A stretch of 30,362 nucleotides of DNA from a virus. The stretch is from positions 1-30,362 of the IMG/VR virus record IMGVR_UViG_3300047386_000427; one strand, 5' to 3'. The notes under the pieces are model-generated. The model saw only the letters and a program-made list of their open reading frames with translations. It had not been told where the DNA came from and ran no database searches. Below are positions 20,804-30,132 of this stretch, in pieces (within the stretch, counting starts at the first letter, position 1; each line of letters starts with the position of its first letter). The translations under genes were made by a program, and so were the position numbers.

Positions 20804-23800
20804 ATGGCTAGAATACATACATATGATCTAGACGGAACCATAGACCCAAACGATAGAATTATTGGTTCCGATGGAGCCGAAGGAGCAAACTTCGCAACTA
20901 AAAACTTTACAGTTAGTCAACTACAGTCATATATATCTGGTGGTTTGTCTAGCTTTTCTACAATTCAAGTAAACGGCCAGAGTGATGTGACAGCATCATC
21001 AGGTTCAGCACTAAAGTTTGTTGCAGGAGCAAACGTAACACTCTTGACAGACCCAAGCCAGAACTCTATTACCATAGCATCATCAGGTTCAGGAGGTAGT
21101 GGGGGAGGAACAGGAACAGTGACTTCAGTTACGCCTGCAGACACTAATCTTTTGACGATCACAAACCAAACTACAAACCCTGAAATTGCAGTAGTAACGG
21201 CAGCTCCAGTTAGTGGAGGAACAGGTCTTGTTACATCAGGAGATGTCTTCACTTATATTACCAATCAGTCTTTTACATCAAACGCAGGAACAGTAACTGA
21301 GATTACCACAGGCACAGGTTTGACAGGGGGACCTATAACAGCAACAGGTGAGATATCTTTAGTAGACACAGCGGTACAAGCAGGTAATTATACAAACGCG
21401 AATATCACAGTAGATGCACAAGGTCGTATTACTGCAGCAGAAAGCGGAACGGCGGGCTCTAGTGGTAGCTCAATGACTTTTACAGCAAATGCACCTTTAA
21501 CAGGGGGAACTATAGGTGATCAAGAAACTTTAGGTATCGAACAGGCATCATCAAATACAAATGGATTTCTTTCATTTGAAGATTGGAATACATTTAACAA
21601 CAAAGTTAGCTATCCATCTGCTGACCAAACAAAATTAGCTGGTATTGAAAATGGAGCTGAGGTAAACGTAAAAGCGAACTGGAATGAGTCAAATTCAAAC
21701 AGTGATGCGTTTATTCAAAACAAACCAACAATCCCAACAAATAACAATGAACTCACAAATGGGGCTGGCTATACAACAAACACAGGTACTGTGACAAGTG
21801 TTCTTGGTGGTGCAGGTTTATCTGGGTCTGTAACAACATCAGGAAGCTTAGCGATAGATTTAAATGACATTGCAGGTGATTCACTGGCTATATTGACAGA
21901 CTCTATTGCATTTGTAAATTCTACTAACGCAACAAGAAAGACAACTGTTAATTCGCTATTAACAAGTGTCGCGGGGTCAGGCCTTCAAGTAAACAGTACA
22001 ACAGGTCAATTAGAGACTACAGGAACAGGAAGTGGATCTGTTACATCAGTTGGATTAAGTTTTGGAACAATACAAGCTTTTACAGTAAGTGGAAGTCCAA
22101 TCACAGGTAGTGGAACATTGTCGGTTTCCATGGGAGGGGCTTCGTCACAAGTGGTGTTAGGAGATGGGTCTTTAGGTTCATATACTACGGGAACAGTAAC
22201 ATCTGTTGCTACGAGTGCACCATTGACCGGAACAGTAACAACGACTGGTACAATTGGAATAACTCAAGCAAGCACTTCACAAGATGGGTATTTATCAGCA
22301 TCTGATTTCCAAACTTTCAATAACAAAGGAACAGGAACAGTAACAAGTGTAAGTGGCGGAACAGGTATTTCTGGAACAGTTACAGCTTCAGGAAGCTTAG
22401 ATCTCGATCTAAACTCACTAGGCACTGAGGTGTCAGTCAAGGAAGACTTCTTTGTCTTTACTGATACAAGCGACTCAAACAATCCAAAAAAACAAGCGCT
22501 ATCTGGATTTTTATCAGGTATAGCGGGATCCGGATTACAATATAATTCTACGTCGGGAGAACTCGAAGGCGTGTCTGGTGGTGGAGGGACTGTTACAAAC
22601 GTAACTAGTGCCACAACCGGTCAGCTTACGGTTGCAAGCGGTAACTCAACACCTGCACTCTCAATTGTCACAGGCTCAGTTGTAGATTCAGGAACAGCTT
22701 TAGCGACAGGCGATCAAATCTATGATTTTGTAACTACACAAGGATATACAACAAATACAGGTACGGTCACAAGTGTAAGTGGTGGTACTGGACTGTCAGG
22801 AACGGTGACAGCGTCAGGAAGCATAGATTTAGATCTAAACGGATTATCACCTGTAGCTATAGATGTTGCAAACGACTTTATTGCTTTTGCAGACGCAAGC
22901 GACAGTGGAAATACCAGGAAGACAACAATTGCACTACTTGCAACAGCTATGGCGGGATCAGGTATTACTGCTTCCAATGGTGTGCTTAGCACCTCAGGTG
23001 GAGGATCAGGAGGAGTTACTAGTGTAACGGGTACATCACCTATTCTTTCATCAGGAGGAACAACACCAGCAATATCCTTAGCGAACTCAGGAGTTACAGC
23101 AGGGGCTTATACGAATGCAAATATTACTGTTGATGCATTTGGACGTATAACAGCTGCTGCAGACGGAACAGCTGGTAGTGGAAGTGGCGCGACAAGTCTA
23201 ACAGGGCTATCTGATGCTAATGTAGAAAATTCATCACTTTATGTAGGTAACGACCCATCTGGAATTACAACAAGTGCAGTAAACAACACGGTTTTAGGCT
23301 TGACTGCAGGTAGCACTTTGACAAGTGGAGATAGTAATGTTTTTATAGGTAATGATGCTGGTCTTACATACACAAATGGAGCCAGATCTGTTGCTGTTGG
23401 ATATCAAGCGGGATTAAATACAAATGCAAATGATATTGTCGTTATAGGAGAAGGTGCTGGTAAAAACGCCACAACATCATCCATTGCAATCGGTACTAAC
23501 GCTCTAGGACACACTCAGCTTACTGGAGCAAACAACATTGCTATAGGGTTTGAAAGCATGATAAGCTCACAAGCAGCCCACAGTAGTGTTGCCATTGGTT
23601 ACAGGTCTATGAGACAAACTGGTGGGGGCGCTAGAAATACCGCTGTTGGATTTAAATCTCTTACAACGCAGAGTGACGGAAATGACAATGTAGCAGTTGG
23701 GTTCGAAGTATTAGAGGATCTTACTACAGGATCTAAAAATACAGCTGTTGGCTCACAAGCAGGCTTAAATGTTACAACAGGCACAAACCTGACAATGTTA

Positions 23801-25003
23801 GGCTTCAACGCACAACCAAGCTCGAATACAGCGCAGAATGAAATTACTATTGGTGATGCGAATGTAACAAAACTAAGAATTCCTGGCCTAGCTGGCGTAG
23901 CAGGAGATGATGGCAAAATCTTAACATATAACAATAATGACGGCGGGTTTGTTGCAGTTAGCCCAACAGGATCTTCCGTTAGCTCTTTCAATGACCTAAC
24001 AGATGGCCAGGCTAATGCATCAGATAAATGGTTATTCTTGGGTGATCACCCCGCTTGGTCAACGAGCAATGCCAACGATAACTTAATCGGTATCGGGTAT
24101 AATCAGTTAAACAACCTAAATTCATTAGCATATAACCAAGGGCTTTTAATTGCTATAGGAAACCAAGTTTTTAATTCCATATCATCAACTAATTTTTATG
24201 GAGGCTTTGCCATAGGTCACCATGCAGGAGAAAATCAGGTTTCAAATGGTGCAATGACTTATGTAGGTCATTACGCAGGCAGGAATGTCACTACAGGTAC
24301 TTCAAACACTTTTGTTGGACAAGCTGCTGGTTACGGGGTGGGATCAGGTTCCTACAATACCACTTTAGGTAGAGCAACATTATCTTCCTCTGCCTTAAAA
24401 GACTGTGATTATAATATCGCTATCGGTGATAGTGTTCTAGGAGGCCCGGATCCTGGTGATCACAACATTGCAATGGGAACACTTGCTTTAAACGCGATAG
24501 ATAAGTCAATAAGCGGCGATAGTGAGAACAACATTGCAATTGGTTCGAGATCATCGACAGACCTAACGAGAGGTTATGGAAACGTTGCAATAGGTGTTAA
24601 TTCTGGTGGTAACATAACAACAGGATACAATAACACAGTTATTGGTCATGAAGCGGCATGGCAACATACAGGATCAAACTTAACGACTGGAAACAACAAT
24701 ATCGTAATTGGGTATCAGGCTAAACCAAGATTTTATAGCTCTGACAACGAGATTATACTTGGAAATAATGATAATGACATCCTGAGAATACCAGGTCTGG
24801 CAAGACTAACTGGAGATGAAGATAAAGTTTTGGCTTACAACCACGCAGCTGGAGGGTTCGTTGCTAATGATGATTTTGTAAAATCTTCTTCACCTAGTGG
24901 AACGCAGATTACAGAGATTGTCACGTTGTCGCAAACGGAGTACGACGCTTTATCCATAGGATCCAACACGCCTGATGCAGACAAATTATATATTATAGTG
25001 TAA
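20804..25003 (+). CDS. Long repeat-built tail fibre with YadA-head-like repeats, 1399 aa
   Basis: The N-terminal ~45 residues (MARIHTYDLDGTIDPNDRII) form an attachment module, shared with the gene at 30285. Residues ~90-790 are Gly/Ser/Thr-rich beta repeats; a ~95-aa unit with GTVTSVSGGTGLSGTVTASG recurs near 327, 510 and 652, and YTNANITVDA.GRITAA occurs twice. From ~820 come short YadA/trimeric-autotransporter head-like repeats (NNIAIG, NTAVGSQAG, TTGYNNTVIG). This array plus a cap (LRIPGLA..GD..K.L.YN...GGFVA) is duplicated, near 1011-1050 and 1314-1355. Probably a trimeric fibre for host adsorption. Confidence 0.88.
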   Translation: MARIHTYDLDGTIDPNDRIIGSDGAEGANFATKNFTVSQLQSYISGGLSSFSTIQVNGQSDVTASSGSALKFVAGANVTLLTDPSQNSITIASSGSGGSGGGTGTVTSVTPADTNLLTITNQTTNPEIAVVTAAPVSGGTGLVTSGDVFTYITNQSFTSNAGTVTEITTGTGLTGGPITATGEISLVDTAVQAGNYTNANITVDAQGRITAAESGTAGSSGSSMTFTANAPLTGGTIGDQETLGIEQASSNTNGFLSFEDWNTFNNKVSYPSADQTKLAGIENGAEVNVKANWNESNSNSDAFIQNKPTIPTNNNELTNGAGYTTNTGTVTSVLGGAGLSGSVTTSGSLAIDLNDIAGDSLAILTDSIAFVNSTNATRKTTVNSLLTSVAGSGLQVNSTTGQLETTGTGSGSVTSVGLSFGTIQAFTVSGSPITGSGTLSVSMGGASSQVVLGDGSLGSYTTGTVTSVATSAPLTGTVTTTGTIGITQASTSQDGYLSASDFQTFNNKGTGTVTSVSGGTGISGTVTASGSLDLDLNSLGTEVSVKEDFFVFTDTSDSNNPKKQALSGFLSGIAGSGLQYNSTSGELEGVSGGGGTVTNVTSATTGQLTVASGNSTPALSIVTGSVVDSGTALATGDQIYDFVTTQGYTTNTGTVTSVSGGTGLSGTVTASGSIDLDLNGLSPVAIDVANDFIAFADASDSGNTRKTTIALLATAMAGSGITASNGVLSTSGGGSGGVTSVTGTSPILSSGGTTPAISLANSGVTAGAYTNANITVDAFGRITAAADGTAGSGSGATSLTGLSDANVENSSLYVGNDPSGITTSAVNNTVLGLTAGSTLTSGDSNVFIGNDAGLTYTNGARSVAVGYQAGLNTNANDIVVIGEGAGKNATTSSIAIGTNALGHTQLTGANNIAIGFESMISSQAAHSSVAIGYRSMRQTGGGARNTAVGFKSLTTQSDGNDNVAVGFEVLEDLTTGSKNTAVGSQAGLNVTTGTNLTMLGFNAQPSSNTAQNEITIGDANVTKLRIPGLAGVAGDDGKILTYNNNDGGFVAVSPTGSSVSSFNDLTDGQANASDKWLFLGDHPAWSTSNANDNLIGIGYNQLNNLNSLAYNQGLLIAIGNQVFNSISSTNFYGGFAIGHHAGENQVSNGAMTYVGHYAGRNVTTGTSNTFVGQAAGYGVGSGSYNTTLGRATLSSSALKDCDYNIAIGDSVLGGPDPGDHNIAMGTLALNAIDKSISGDSENNIAIGSRSSTDLTRGYGNVAIGVNSGGNITTGYNNTVIGHEAAWQHTGSNLTTGNNNIVIGYQAKPRFYSSDNEIILGNNDNDILRIPGLARLTGDEDKVLAYNHAAGGFVANDDFVKSSSPSGTQITEIVTLSQTEYDALSIGSNTPDADKLYIIV

Positions 25004-26235
25004 TGGCAGATTTTAGAATTGGAGGAACACAAATTGCAAGCGGCAAAATAAAAGTCGGTGATTCTGATGTGTCTAAAATATACCAAGGATCGACTCTTGT
25101 GTGGCCTCCAGCTCCCTCTAATTGCGGCGCTAACACTACTATTGTTGATGATTTGTGTTGGACGACAGAAAATGAAACATCTACAACCGCAAGTTCTACC
25201 ACATTTGCCTTAAGCACAAGTGGGGCGTCACAAGGTACACCATCCGTTAACTATAAAGCAACCTATTCGAACACAGATGCAGTGGTGTTCACAGGTTTCC
25301 ATTTATCGGGTTATTCTCAAAACTATTCAGGAAGTGGATGCTTAAATATTGGTGACAAATATAAAATCACTCTTACAGATGGCACTAATACTTTTGATGG
25401 AGTGTGGGAGTTTCAGGGCAATCAAGCTAATATGCGCAAAGGTGTGTTTTGTAGCGTGCGATTCCCTAGTTATTATGAATGTACATCAAATACTAATGCT
25501 TTGTCACAATCGAACCAGTATTGGTTAATTAGTTTTCATGATGCAGATTTTAATGACCGCACAACTGAAATGAATCTAACATACAGCCAAACAGGGCCAA
25601 GCGGCCCTTCAAATCCTAATTACAGTGGAAACCAATGGACTATTACAGTAGGCGATCTTAATGATACTTCTTATACCTATTCCGCTCAAACTATTGTATT
25701 AGCTACCACCGCTGCTCAATTGGAAAGCTATATTGACGATTCAGTACCTGCAGCCTGCTATTGGGATTTCGATTCTAACAATAGTGGCCGAGGACTGTAC
25801 TATAATGGATTTGCAGCAAGAATATTACAGCCTCCTTCTGGTTACCGACTGCCAACACGACAAGATTGGGATGACTTATTGGATGACACTAAAGATACTA
25901 ATCTCCATAGTGCTGAATGTACAGCTTGGGTTACAGATAATCAAAACTCAGGTTGGCCATCAGATTTTTATAATTATAGTCATGCGGCCTCAAGTGGGAT
26001 GAATATATATCCATATGGTAGTGTTGTTGGTGATCAGGTATCTCATTTTCTTTTTTCAAATAGTGCTGACTTTTGGCATCAAGAAGCAGCAAATCCGTAT
26101 GTAGGTAATTGGGAAAATAGTATTGATGTCGGGATAGTGACAGCAAGTCATCCTGTGGCGTACGATTACGCAAAAAGGTTTATTAATGTAAATGATTACA
26201 AGTGGCAAAGTATAAGGTGGGTTAAAGACGTATAA
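25003..26235 (+). CDS. Tail fibre/receptor-binding protein with FISUMP (C-type-lectin-like) tip, 410 aa
   Basis: N-terminus FRIGGTQIASGKIKVGDSDV, then SKIYQGSTLVWP, is a common phage tail-appendage start. The middle (50-245) is Thr/Ser-rich beta sandwich-like. From ~250 a FISUMP/C-type-lectin-like domain follows: GRGLYYNGFAARI, PSGYRLPTRQDWDDLL, and the closing SIRWVKDV. Such domains bind receptors and are used as variable tips in some phages. Starts inside the previous stop codon, so it is made with the long fibre. Confidence 0.78.
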   Translation: MADFRIGGTQIASGKIKVGDSDVSKIYQGSTLVWPPAPSNCGANTTIVDDLCWTTENETSTTASSTTFALSTSGASQGTPSVNYKATYSNTDAVVFTGFHLSGYSQNYSGSGCLNIGDKYKITLTDGTNTFDGVWEFQGNQANMRKGVFCSVRFPSYYECTSNTNALSQSNQYWLISFHDADFNDRTTEMNLTYSQTGPSGPSNPNYSGNQWTITVGDLNDTSYTYSAQTIVLATTAAQLESYIDDSVPAACYWDFDSNNSGRGLYYNGFAARILQPPSGYRLPTRQDWDDLLDDTKDTNLHSAECTAWVTDNQNSGWPSDFYNYSHAASSGMNIYPYGSVVGDQVSHFLFSNSADFWHQEAANPYVGNWENSIDVGIVTASHPVAYDYAKRFINVNDYKWQSIRWVKDV

Positions 26236-26237
26236 TT

Positions 26238-26528
26238 ATGGCAGATAAAAGTAAAATGGCTTGTAACAAGCCTCGGCCTTCTGACAGAGCTGGAAAGAAA
26301 AAAATGGTCAAAGCATGCGAAGGTGGAAAGGAAAAACTAATCCACTTTGGAGCAAAAGGATATGGCCACAACTATTCAGACGCTGCCAGAAAATCATTCA
26401 AAGCAAGACACAAGTGCAAAACAGCTAAAAGTAAGCTTACAGCTCGCTATTGGGCTTGTAAGACCTTATGGGCTGGAAAAGGCGGCAGTAAGAAGAGTAG
26501 TCCGAAGTCAAAAAGAGGTAAATACTAA
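26238..26528 (+). CDS. Small basic Cys-containing phage protein, 96 aa
   Basis: Core KLIHFGAKGYGHNYSDAARK, then KSFKARHKC...KLTARYWACKTLW, with four Cys, flanked by Lys-rich ends. A recurring family in marine phages by recollection; function unknown. Lies 2 nt after the fibre stop. Confidence 0.7.
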   Translation: MADKSKMACNKPRPSDRAGKKKMVKACEGGKEKLIHFGAKGYGHNYSDAARKSFKARHKCKTAKSKLTARYWACKTLWAGKGGSKKSSPKSKRGKY

Positions 26529-26531
26529 AAT

Positions 26532-26966
26532 ATGGCAAAGAAAAAACTTATTGGGGAAGATGTGCTTTTCATGCCTTCTTTGGCTAACGACAAGCAGAAA
26601 CGGCAAGATATAAAAAACGTCAGAAGAAACAGGAGGTCTGCTATTAGAAACGCAGAAAGCCGCGAAGAAAAAAAAGAAATACGTCAGTCTGCAAGAAAAG
26701 ATATTAGAAACTTAAGAGGAGGTCAGACCCAGGTTTCTGAGATATTTGGTGATGTAAAGGATTTTAACAAACAGGTTAACCAACTGAAAGCCAATGTGAT
26801 GAGCACAACACTTGGGGGGATATATACTCTTGGAAAAGCTATCGTTGGCAACATAGCATCAGGTGATGTTCAGGGCTTAGCAGAGAATGCGATAAGCACT
26901 GTTAATTTTGTTAAAACAGGACAAAATCCAAGAGCTAAAAAGAAATCAAACAATAACTGCCCTTAA
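26532..26966 (+). CDS. Basic protein with hydrophobic C-terminal half, 144 aa
   Basis: Residues 20-65 are an Arg/Lys-rich helix (RRNRRSAIRNAESREEKKEI); 85-130 form a Gly/Ala-rich, moderately hydrophobic helix (LGGIYTLGKAIVGNIASG). Possible membrane-interacting virion or ejection protein; this is inference from composition. Confidence 0.65.
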   Translation: MAKKKLIGEDVLFMPSLANDKQKRQDIKNVRRNRRSAIRNAESREEKKEIRQSARKDIRNLRGGQTQVSEIFGDVKDFNKQVNQLKANVMSTTLGGIYTLGKAIVGNIASGDVQGLAENAISTVNFVKTGQNPRAKKKSNNNCP

Positions 26967-26980
26967 AATAACACTTTGTT

Positions 26981-26995
26981 TTTTTTGTAAATTTG
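26981..26995 (+). promoter_or_regulatory. Internal rightward promoter (T-tract + TAAATTTG)
   Basis: TTTTTTG then TAAATTTG (26988-26995) in the 47-nt gap, 18 nt before the next ATG; same layout as 15572 and 19015. Confidence 0.6.
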
Positions 26996-27013
26996 CAGAT
27001 ATATAACTGTAAT

Positions 27014-27166
27014 ATGGACAGGGGATTAGGAGATAGTGTTGAAAGAATAACAAAAGCTACCGGCATTAAGAAAGTAGCTGAAACTATTTCAAAGAAAATG
27101 GGTAAGCCGTGTGGGTGCTCTGAGAGACGAGATAGTTTGAACAGAATGTTTCCATACAATAAATAA
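27014..27166 (+). CDS. Small hypothetical protein, 50 aa
   Basis: ATG 27014 follows the internal promoter; TAA joins the next ATG (TAATG). Sequence begins MDRGLGDSVERITKATGIKK and contains CGC before a basic end (RRDSLNRMFPY). The conserved-looking pattern supports a real gene; function unknown. Confidence 0.7.
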   Translation: MDRGLGDSVERITKATGIKKVAETISKKMGKPCGCSERRDSLNRMFPYNK

Positions 27167-27411
27167 TGCTCAGTAGAACGGCAAAATATTACAGGGATAA
27201 CCCTGAGGCTAGAAAAAAGCACAGAAAGACAAGCGCAAAAGCCCAGAAAAAAAAAGAAGCTGTTCGCAAAAGAGTCGAGTGTAATTCATTTAACAAGAAA
27301 AACAAAAAGTCTAAGAAAGGCGATAAAATGGATTGTTCACACAAGGGGAGTAGATTGGTATTAGAAAACCAAAAAGCAAACCGAGCAAGAGGTGGAGGAA
27401 AAAAGAAATAA
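27166..27411 (+). CDS. Basic phage protein with two Cys, 81 aa
   Basis: RTAKYYRDNPEARKKHRKTS start, a central ECN...DCSHKGSRLVLENQKANRARG segment and GGGKKK end. Very basic; the Cys/His residues could bind zinc. Coupled to its neighbours by 1-nt overlap and a 1-nt gap. Confidence 0.7.
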   Translation: MLSRTAKYYRDNPEARKKHRKTSAKAQKKKEAVRKRVECNSFNKKNKKSKKGDKMDCSHKGSRLVLENQKANRARGGGKKK

Positions 27412-27412
27412 A

Positions 27413-27715
27413 ATGGCACAGGAGGTTTCAGAAAACACAAAGCTAACACTTGATCTAAAAACACTAGGCATGGTTGTCGGGTTTACTGTGAGCTTAGCAA
27501 CTATGTATTTTACTTTAAAATCAGAAATAGCTTTAGCTATGGACGAACCAAAGCCTGCAGTGACATCTGTAGAGTTTGAATACAAAGACAAGCTTGTCAG
27601 GAGCACAATAGAAAAGATTGACACAGACTTATCTTCAGTTAAGGGAGATGTGGAAGAGATTAAGGAACAACTCAACAAAATAGACGAGAGACTCTATGAG
27701 ATAAGCCAGAGATGA
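27413..27715 (+). CDS. Single-TM coiled-coil protein (holin/spanin-like), 100 aa
   Basis: I use ATG 27413, just after the previous stop; the 7-codon extension overlaps that gene. TM at ~17-35 (LGMVVGFTVSLATMYF), then a heptad-rich helix 60-98 (KGDVEEIKEQLNKIDERLYE). It resembles small membrane lysis or XhlA-like proteins in layout only. Stop overlaps the next ATG (ATGA). Confidence 0.6.
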   Translation: MAQEVSENTKLTLDLKTLGMVVGFTVSLATMYFTLKSEIALAMDEPKPAVTSVEFEYKDKLVRSTIEKIDTDLSSVKGDVEEIKEQLNKIDERLYEISQR

Positions 27716-28056
27716 AAACTTATTTATTTACTGGAATATTAGCAATGCTTTCTTTTGCGTTGCAAGCACAGGATTACAAAAACAACATATCAGTAGTACA
27801 ATTTAGCGCTTCATTTGTAGAAGAAAACGAAATATCTCTCAAAAAGTTTAGGGAGTACAATACATATACTTTTCGAATAGAAAACGACACAGACAAGTTT
27901 GTCAAAGAAGCTATTGAGTTTATACCAACACTTGTGTTGTATAATAACGGAAAAGAGATTGCTAGAATAGAAAGCGGCATTTCTTTGAAGTTGCCAGATG
28001 ATTGTGAACAGATCGTCATGGAAAAAATTGAGGAAATCATAGAAAGCAAATTTTAG
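27712..28056 (+). CDS. Exported thioredoxin-fold protein lacking CxxC, 114 aa
   Basis: Signal peptide MKTYLFTGILAMLSFALQAQ ends QAQ-D, typical of Bacteroidota. The mature part follows a thioredoxin fold: VVQF strand, helix, RIEND, then FIPTLVLYNNGKEIARIESG with cis-Pro P72. At the usual WCxxC site it has F35-V-E-E-N39, so it cannot do disulfide exchange. Likely a periplasmic binding or assembly partner; paired with the OM-type gene 2 nt downstream. Confidence 0.65.
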   Translation: MKTYLFTGILAMLSFALQAQDYKNNISVVQFSASFVEENEISLKKFREYNTYTFRIENDTDKFVKEAIEFIPTLVLYNNGKEIARIESGISLKLPDDCEQIVMEKIEEIIESKF

Positions 28057-28058
28057 AT

Positions 28059-29234
28059 ATGAAAAAACACTTACTGCTATCAATTATAATGCTTGTTTCA
28101 ACTCAGATTCAAGCACAATTTTTTAAGACCATATATGATGAGCTGTTTAAATATGGAACTCTTTATGTGGCTGGAGATGTAGAGAACGCAAGTGAAGCCT
28201 CTTACCCAGAGTATTTTGTTAGAACAAATCCAGATAATCTTTATGATATACCAGAAGTAGTTGATCAAACTATTTATCATCCCTACGATTACAGGTACTC
28301 TGTAGGAATAAGAAGATTAGCTCGATTCGATTATGAAATCAAATCAAAAAATTACTATGACGGCACAGAAAACAACAAAGCTTTATCGGCACCAACAGCA
28401 GCTGTAAAAGGTTTTGAGTACTTAATACACTTTGAAAAAGAAAGAGAAAGAGGTAGAGAGTTTACAAACTCTAGGTTATTTTTAAGACACACCGGTAAAT
28501 ATCATATTGCTAAAATTGAACAAAGAGAAGAAGGAAATGTTGATTTTAAATACAAATCAGGTGAAATTCGTTTGCGCTTACCTATCGGTAAAAAACTATC
28601 TATATCGGCTGGCGGAATTTACAGAACGCACGTTAAGGCTTATGGGTATAATCCAATAGAGTTATGGCTAAACGAGCAAGACGAAACAGGTATGGCAAAA
28701 AACCCGTGGTGGACTCTAGGATATCAGTACGGATACCAGGATGAGCTTGTGAGGCATACAAATGAAGCTACAGGAGAAGAAATGTGGCATTGGTGCTGGA
28801 GAGACCCTCAGGGTAATGTTGTAGCATATACAGATGAAGAGTTTAGGGATAACATCTTCGGAGATCTAATGAATGACTTTAATAAACAAAAATGGAGTGA
28901 ACTAGAGCCTTTTGCAGAAATAGCACCTATAGTCGGATTTGACTTTTATCACTACACACCTAATTTTTGGATGCATCTGTATGGAAACTGGATTTTACCA
29001 CACCACAAGTACGTTTCAGGTAACGTAGATTTTAGTTACCTCCACAGGGAAAGCTGGGGCAAAGGCGGTCATAACAACCTTCTAGGTGGCAAGCAATGGG
29101 AAGACTATCAAGCTGGTTTAATGCTTGGCGTGAAACTGTCAAAAAGATTTGGTATATTTATTGAAGGAGAATACGTAAGGTTTTGGGATTCTGAGATTTA
29201 CAACTCTTCTGTAGGTATAAACTTTAGATTATAA
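28059..29234 (+). CDS. Phage-encoded outer-membrane beta-barrel-type protein, 391 aa
   Basis: Signal peptide MKKHLLLSIIMLVSTQIQAQ followed by a mature chain with many alternating aromatic/polar strands (YDYRYSVGIRRLARFDYEI, YKSGEIRLRLPIGKKLSISA, AGLMLGVKLSKRFGIFIEGE) and a closing strand SSVGINFRL, typical of outer-membrane barrels. It could mask or alter the phage receptor, aid release, or be virion-associated; the sequence does not decide. Coupled to the thioredoxin-fold gene. Confidence 0.65.
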   Translation: MKKHLLLSIIMLVSTQIQAQFFKTIYDELFKYGTLYVAGDVENASEASYPEYFVRTNPDNLYDIPEVVDQTIYHPYDYRYSVGIRRLARFDYEIKSKNYYDGTENNKALSAPTAAVKGFEYLIHFEKERERGREFTNSRLFLRHTGKYHIAKIEQREEGNVDFKYKSGEIRLRLPIGKKLSISAGGIYRTHVKAYGYNPIELWLNEQDETGMAKNPWWTLGYQYGYQDELVRHTNEATGEEMWHWCWRDPQGNVVAYTDEEFRDNIFGDLMNDFNKQKWSELEPFAEIAPIVGFDFYHYTPNFWMHLYGNWILPHHKYVSGNVDFSYLHRESWGKGGHNNLLGGKQWEDYQAGLMLGVKLSKRFGIFIEGEYVRFWDSEIYNSSVGINFRL

Positions 29235-29245
29235 TTATGTGTGAA

Positions 29246-29267
29246 TTGTGTATATTTTGCGGTCTTT
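29246..29267 (+). promoter_or_regulatory. Possible degenerate promoter before endolysin
   Basis: The 38-nt gap has TTG, then TATATTTTG (one T longer than TAnnTTTG) and GGTCTTTGC, similar to the TATCTTTGC late element. Weak. Confidence 0.3.
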
Positions 29268-29272
29268 GCTAG

Positions 29273-29734
29273 ATGGAAAAAATTAGTAAACACATCAGTT
29301 ACTACGAAGCAACAAGATCGACAACAGCAAAAAGACTAGGTATAGAAAACAAGCCTAACGAATATCAGTTGACTAACATGAATGTTGTTGCTGAAAACAT
29401 ATTTGAGCCCCTACGAAAGTGGGTTGGCGGGCCTATACGTATAAACTCATTCTTAAGGGTTCCTGAGTTGAATACAGCTGTTGGAGGAAGTAGATTATCG
29501 CAGCACTGTGAAGGCAGAGCTATTGATTTGGATGATGCATACGGACACGCAACAAACAAAGAAATGTACCACTTAATAAAAGAAAACCTAGACTTTGATC
29601 AATTGATTTGGGAGTTTGGTGATGACAATAACCCTGACTGGGTGCACGTTTCATATGTTTCTCCGGAAAGAAATAGAGCGAGATGCTTGCGAGCTGAAAG
29701 AATCAGAGGAAAAGTACAATATAGAGAAATATGA
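29273..29734 (+). CDS. Peptidase M15-type endolysin, 153 aa
   Basis: M15A D-Ala-D-Ala carboxypeptidase/endopeptidase pattern: RINSFLRVPELNTAVGG, SQHCEGRAIDLD with H78 and D85, and WVHVSY with H125, the three zinc ligands. It would cut peptidoglycan peptides for lysis. No signal peptide, so it depends on a holin; the putative holin follows with a 4-nt overlap. Confidence 0.88.
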   Translation: MEKISKHISYYEATRSTTAKRLGIENKPNEYQLTNMNVVAENIFEPLRKWVGGPIRINSFLRVPELNTAVGGSRLSQHCEGRAIDLDDAYGHATNKEMYHLIKENLDFDQLIWEFGDDNNPDWVHVSYVSPERNRARCLRAERIRGKVQYREI

Positions 29735-30132
29735 AAAAATTACTACAACTTATTACTGGGGGGCTAGTGAAAGACCTAGGCGATGTTATCGATAAGGTAA
29801 CTACCACAGATGAAGAGCGGCTTGCGGCCAAACATAAGATCCAAGAGTTATTAGAGAAAGCGGATCAGGATGCGCAGAGCCAGGTAACTGAACGATGGAA
29901 GTATGATATGCAAAGCGATTCGTTCCTATCGAAAAACATCAGACCGCTTATTATGGTATTTCTTACGGCGATGTTTACCTTATTATCATTTACCGATGGG
30001 AACATTGGAGAGTTCAAAATACAAAAAGAATATATCCCAATTTTTCAAACATTGCTCGTTACAGTGTACGGCGCTTATTTTGTTGGAAGAACTTGGGAAA
30101 AAGGCAAGAAAAATGGCAAAGGGGATATATAA
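29731..30132 (+). CDS. Holin (3TM/GTA-holin-like), 133 aa
   Basis: An amphipathic N-terminal helix, then QSDSFLSKNIRPLIMVFLTA (61-80), the S-x-L-x-x-x-x-RP motif of the gene-transfer-agent-type 3TM holins, with TM segments ~72-88 and ~102-119 and a Lys-rich tail. Forms inner-membrane lesions to release the M15 enzyme. Overlaps the endolysin by 4 nt. Confidence 0.75.
   Translation: MKKLLQLITGGLVKDLGDVIDKVTTTDEERLAAKHKIQELLEKADQDAQSQVTERWKYDMQSDSFLSKNIRPLIMVFLTAMFTLLSFTDGNIGEFKIQKEYIPIFQTLLVTVYGAYFVGRTWEKGKKNGKGDI

Noticed and set aside
20965-23991. Minus-strand frames opposite the long fibre
   Set aside because: Pro/Val/Thr-rich products are the reverse reading of the Gly/Ser/Thr repeats.
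25003-26235. Diversity-generating retroelement
   Set aside because: A lectin-like tip is present but no reverse transcriptase, template repeat or accessory gene is visible in the window.
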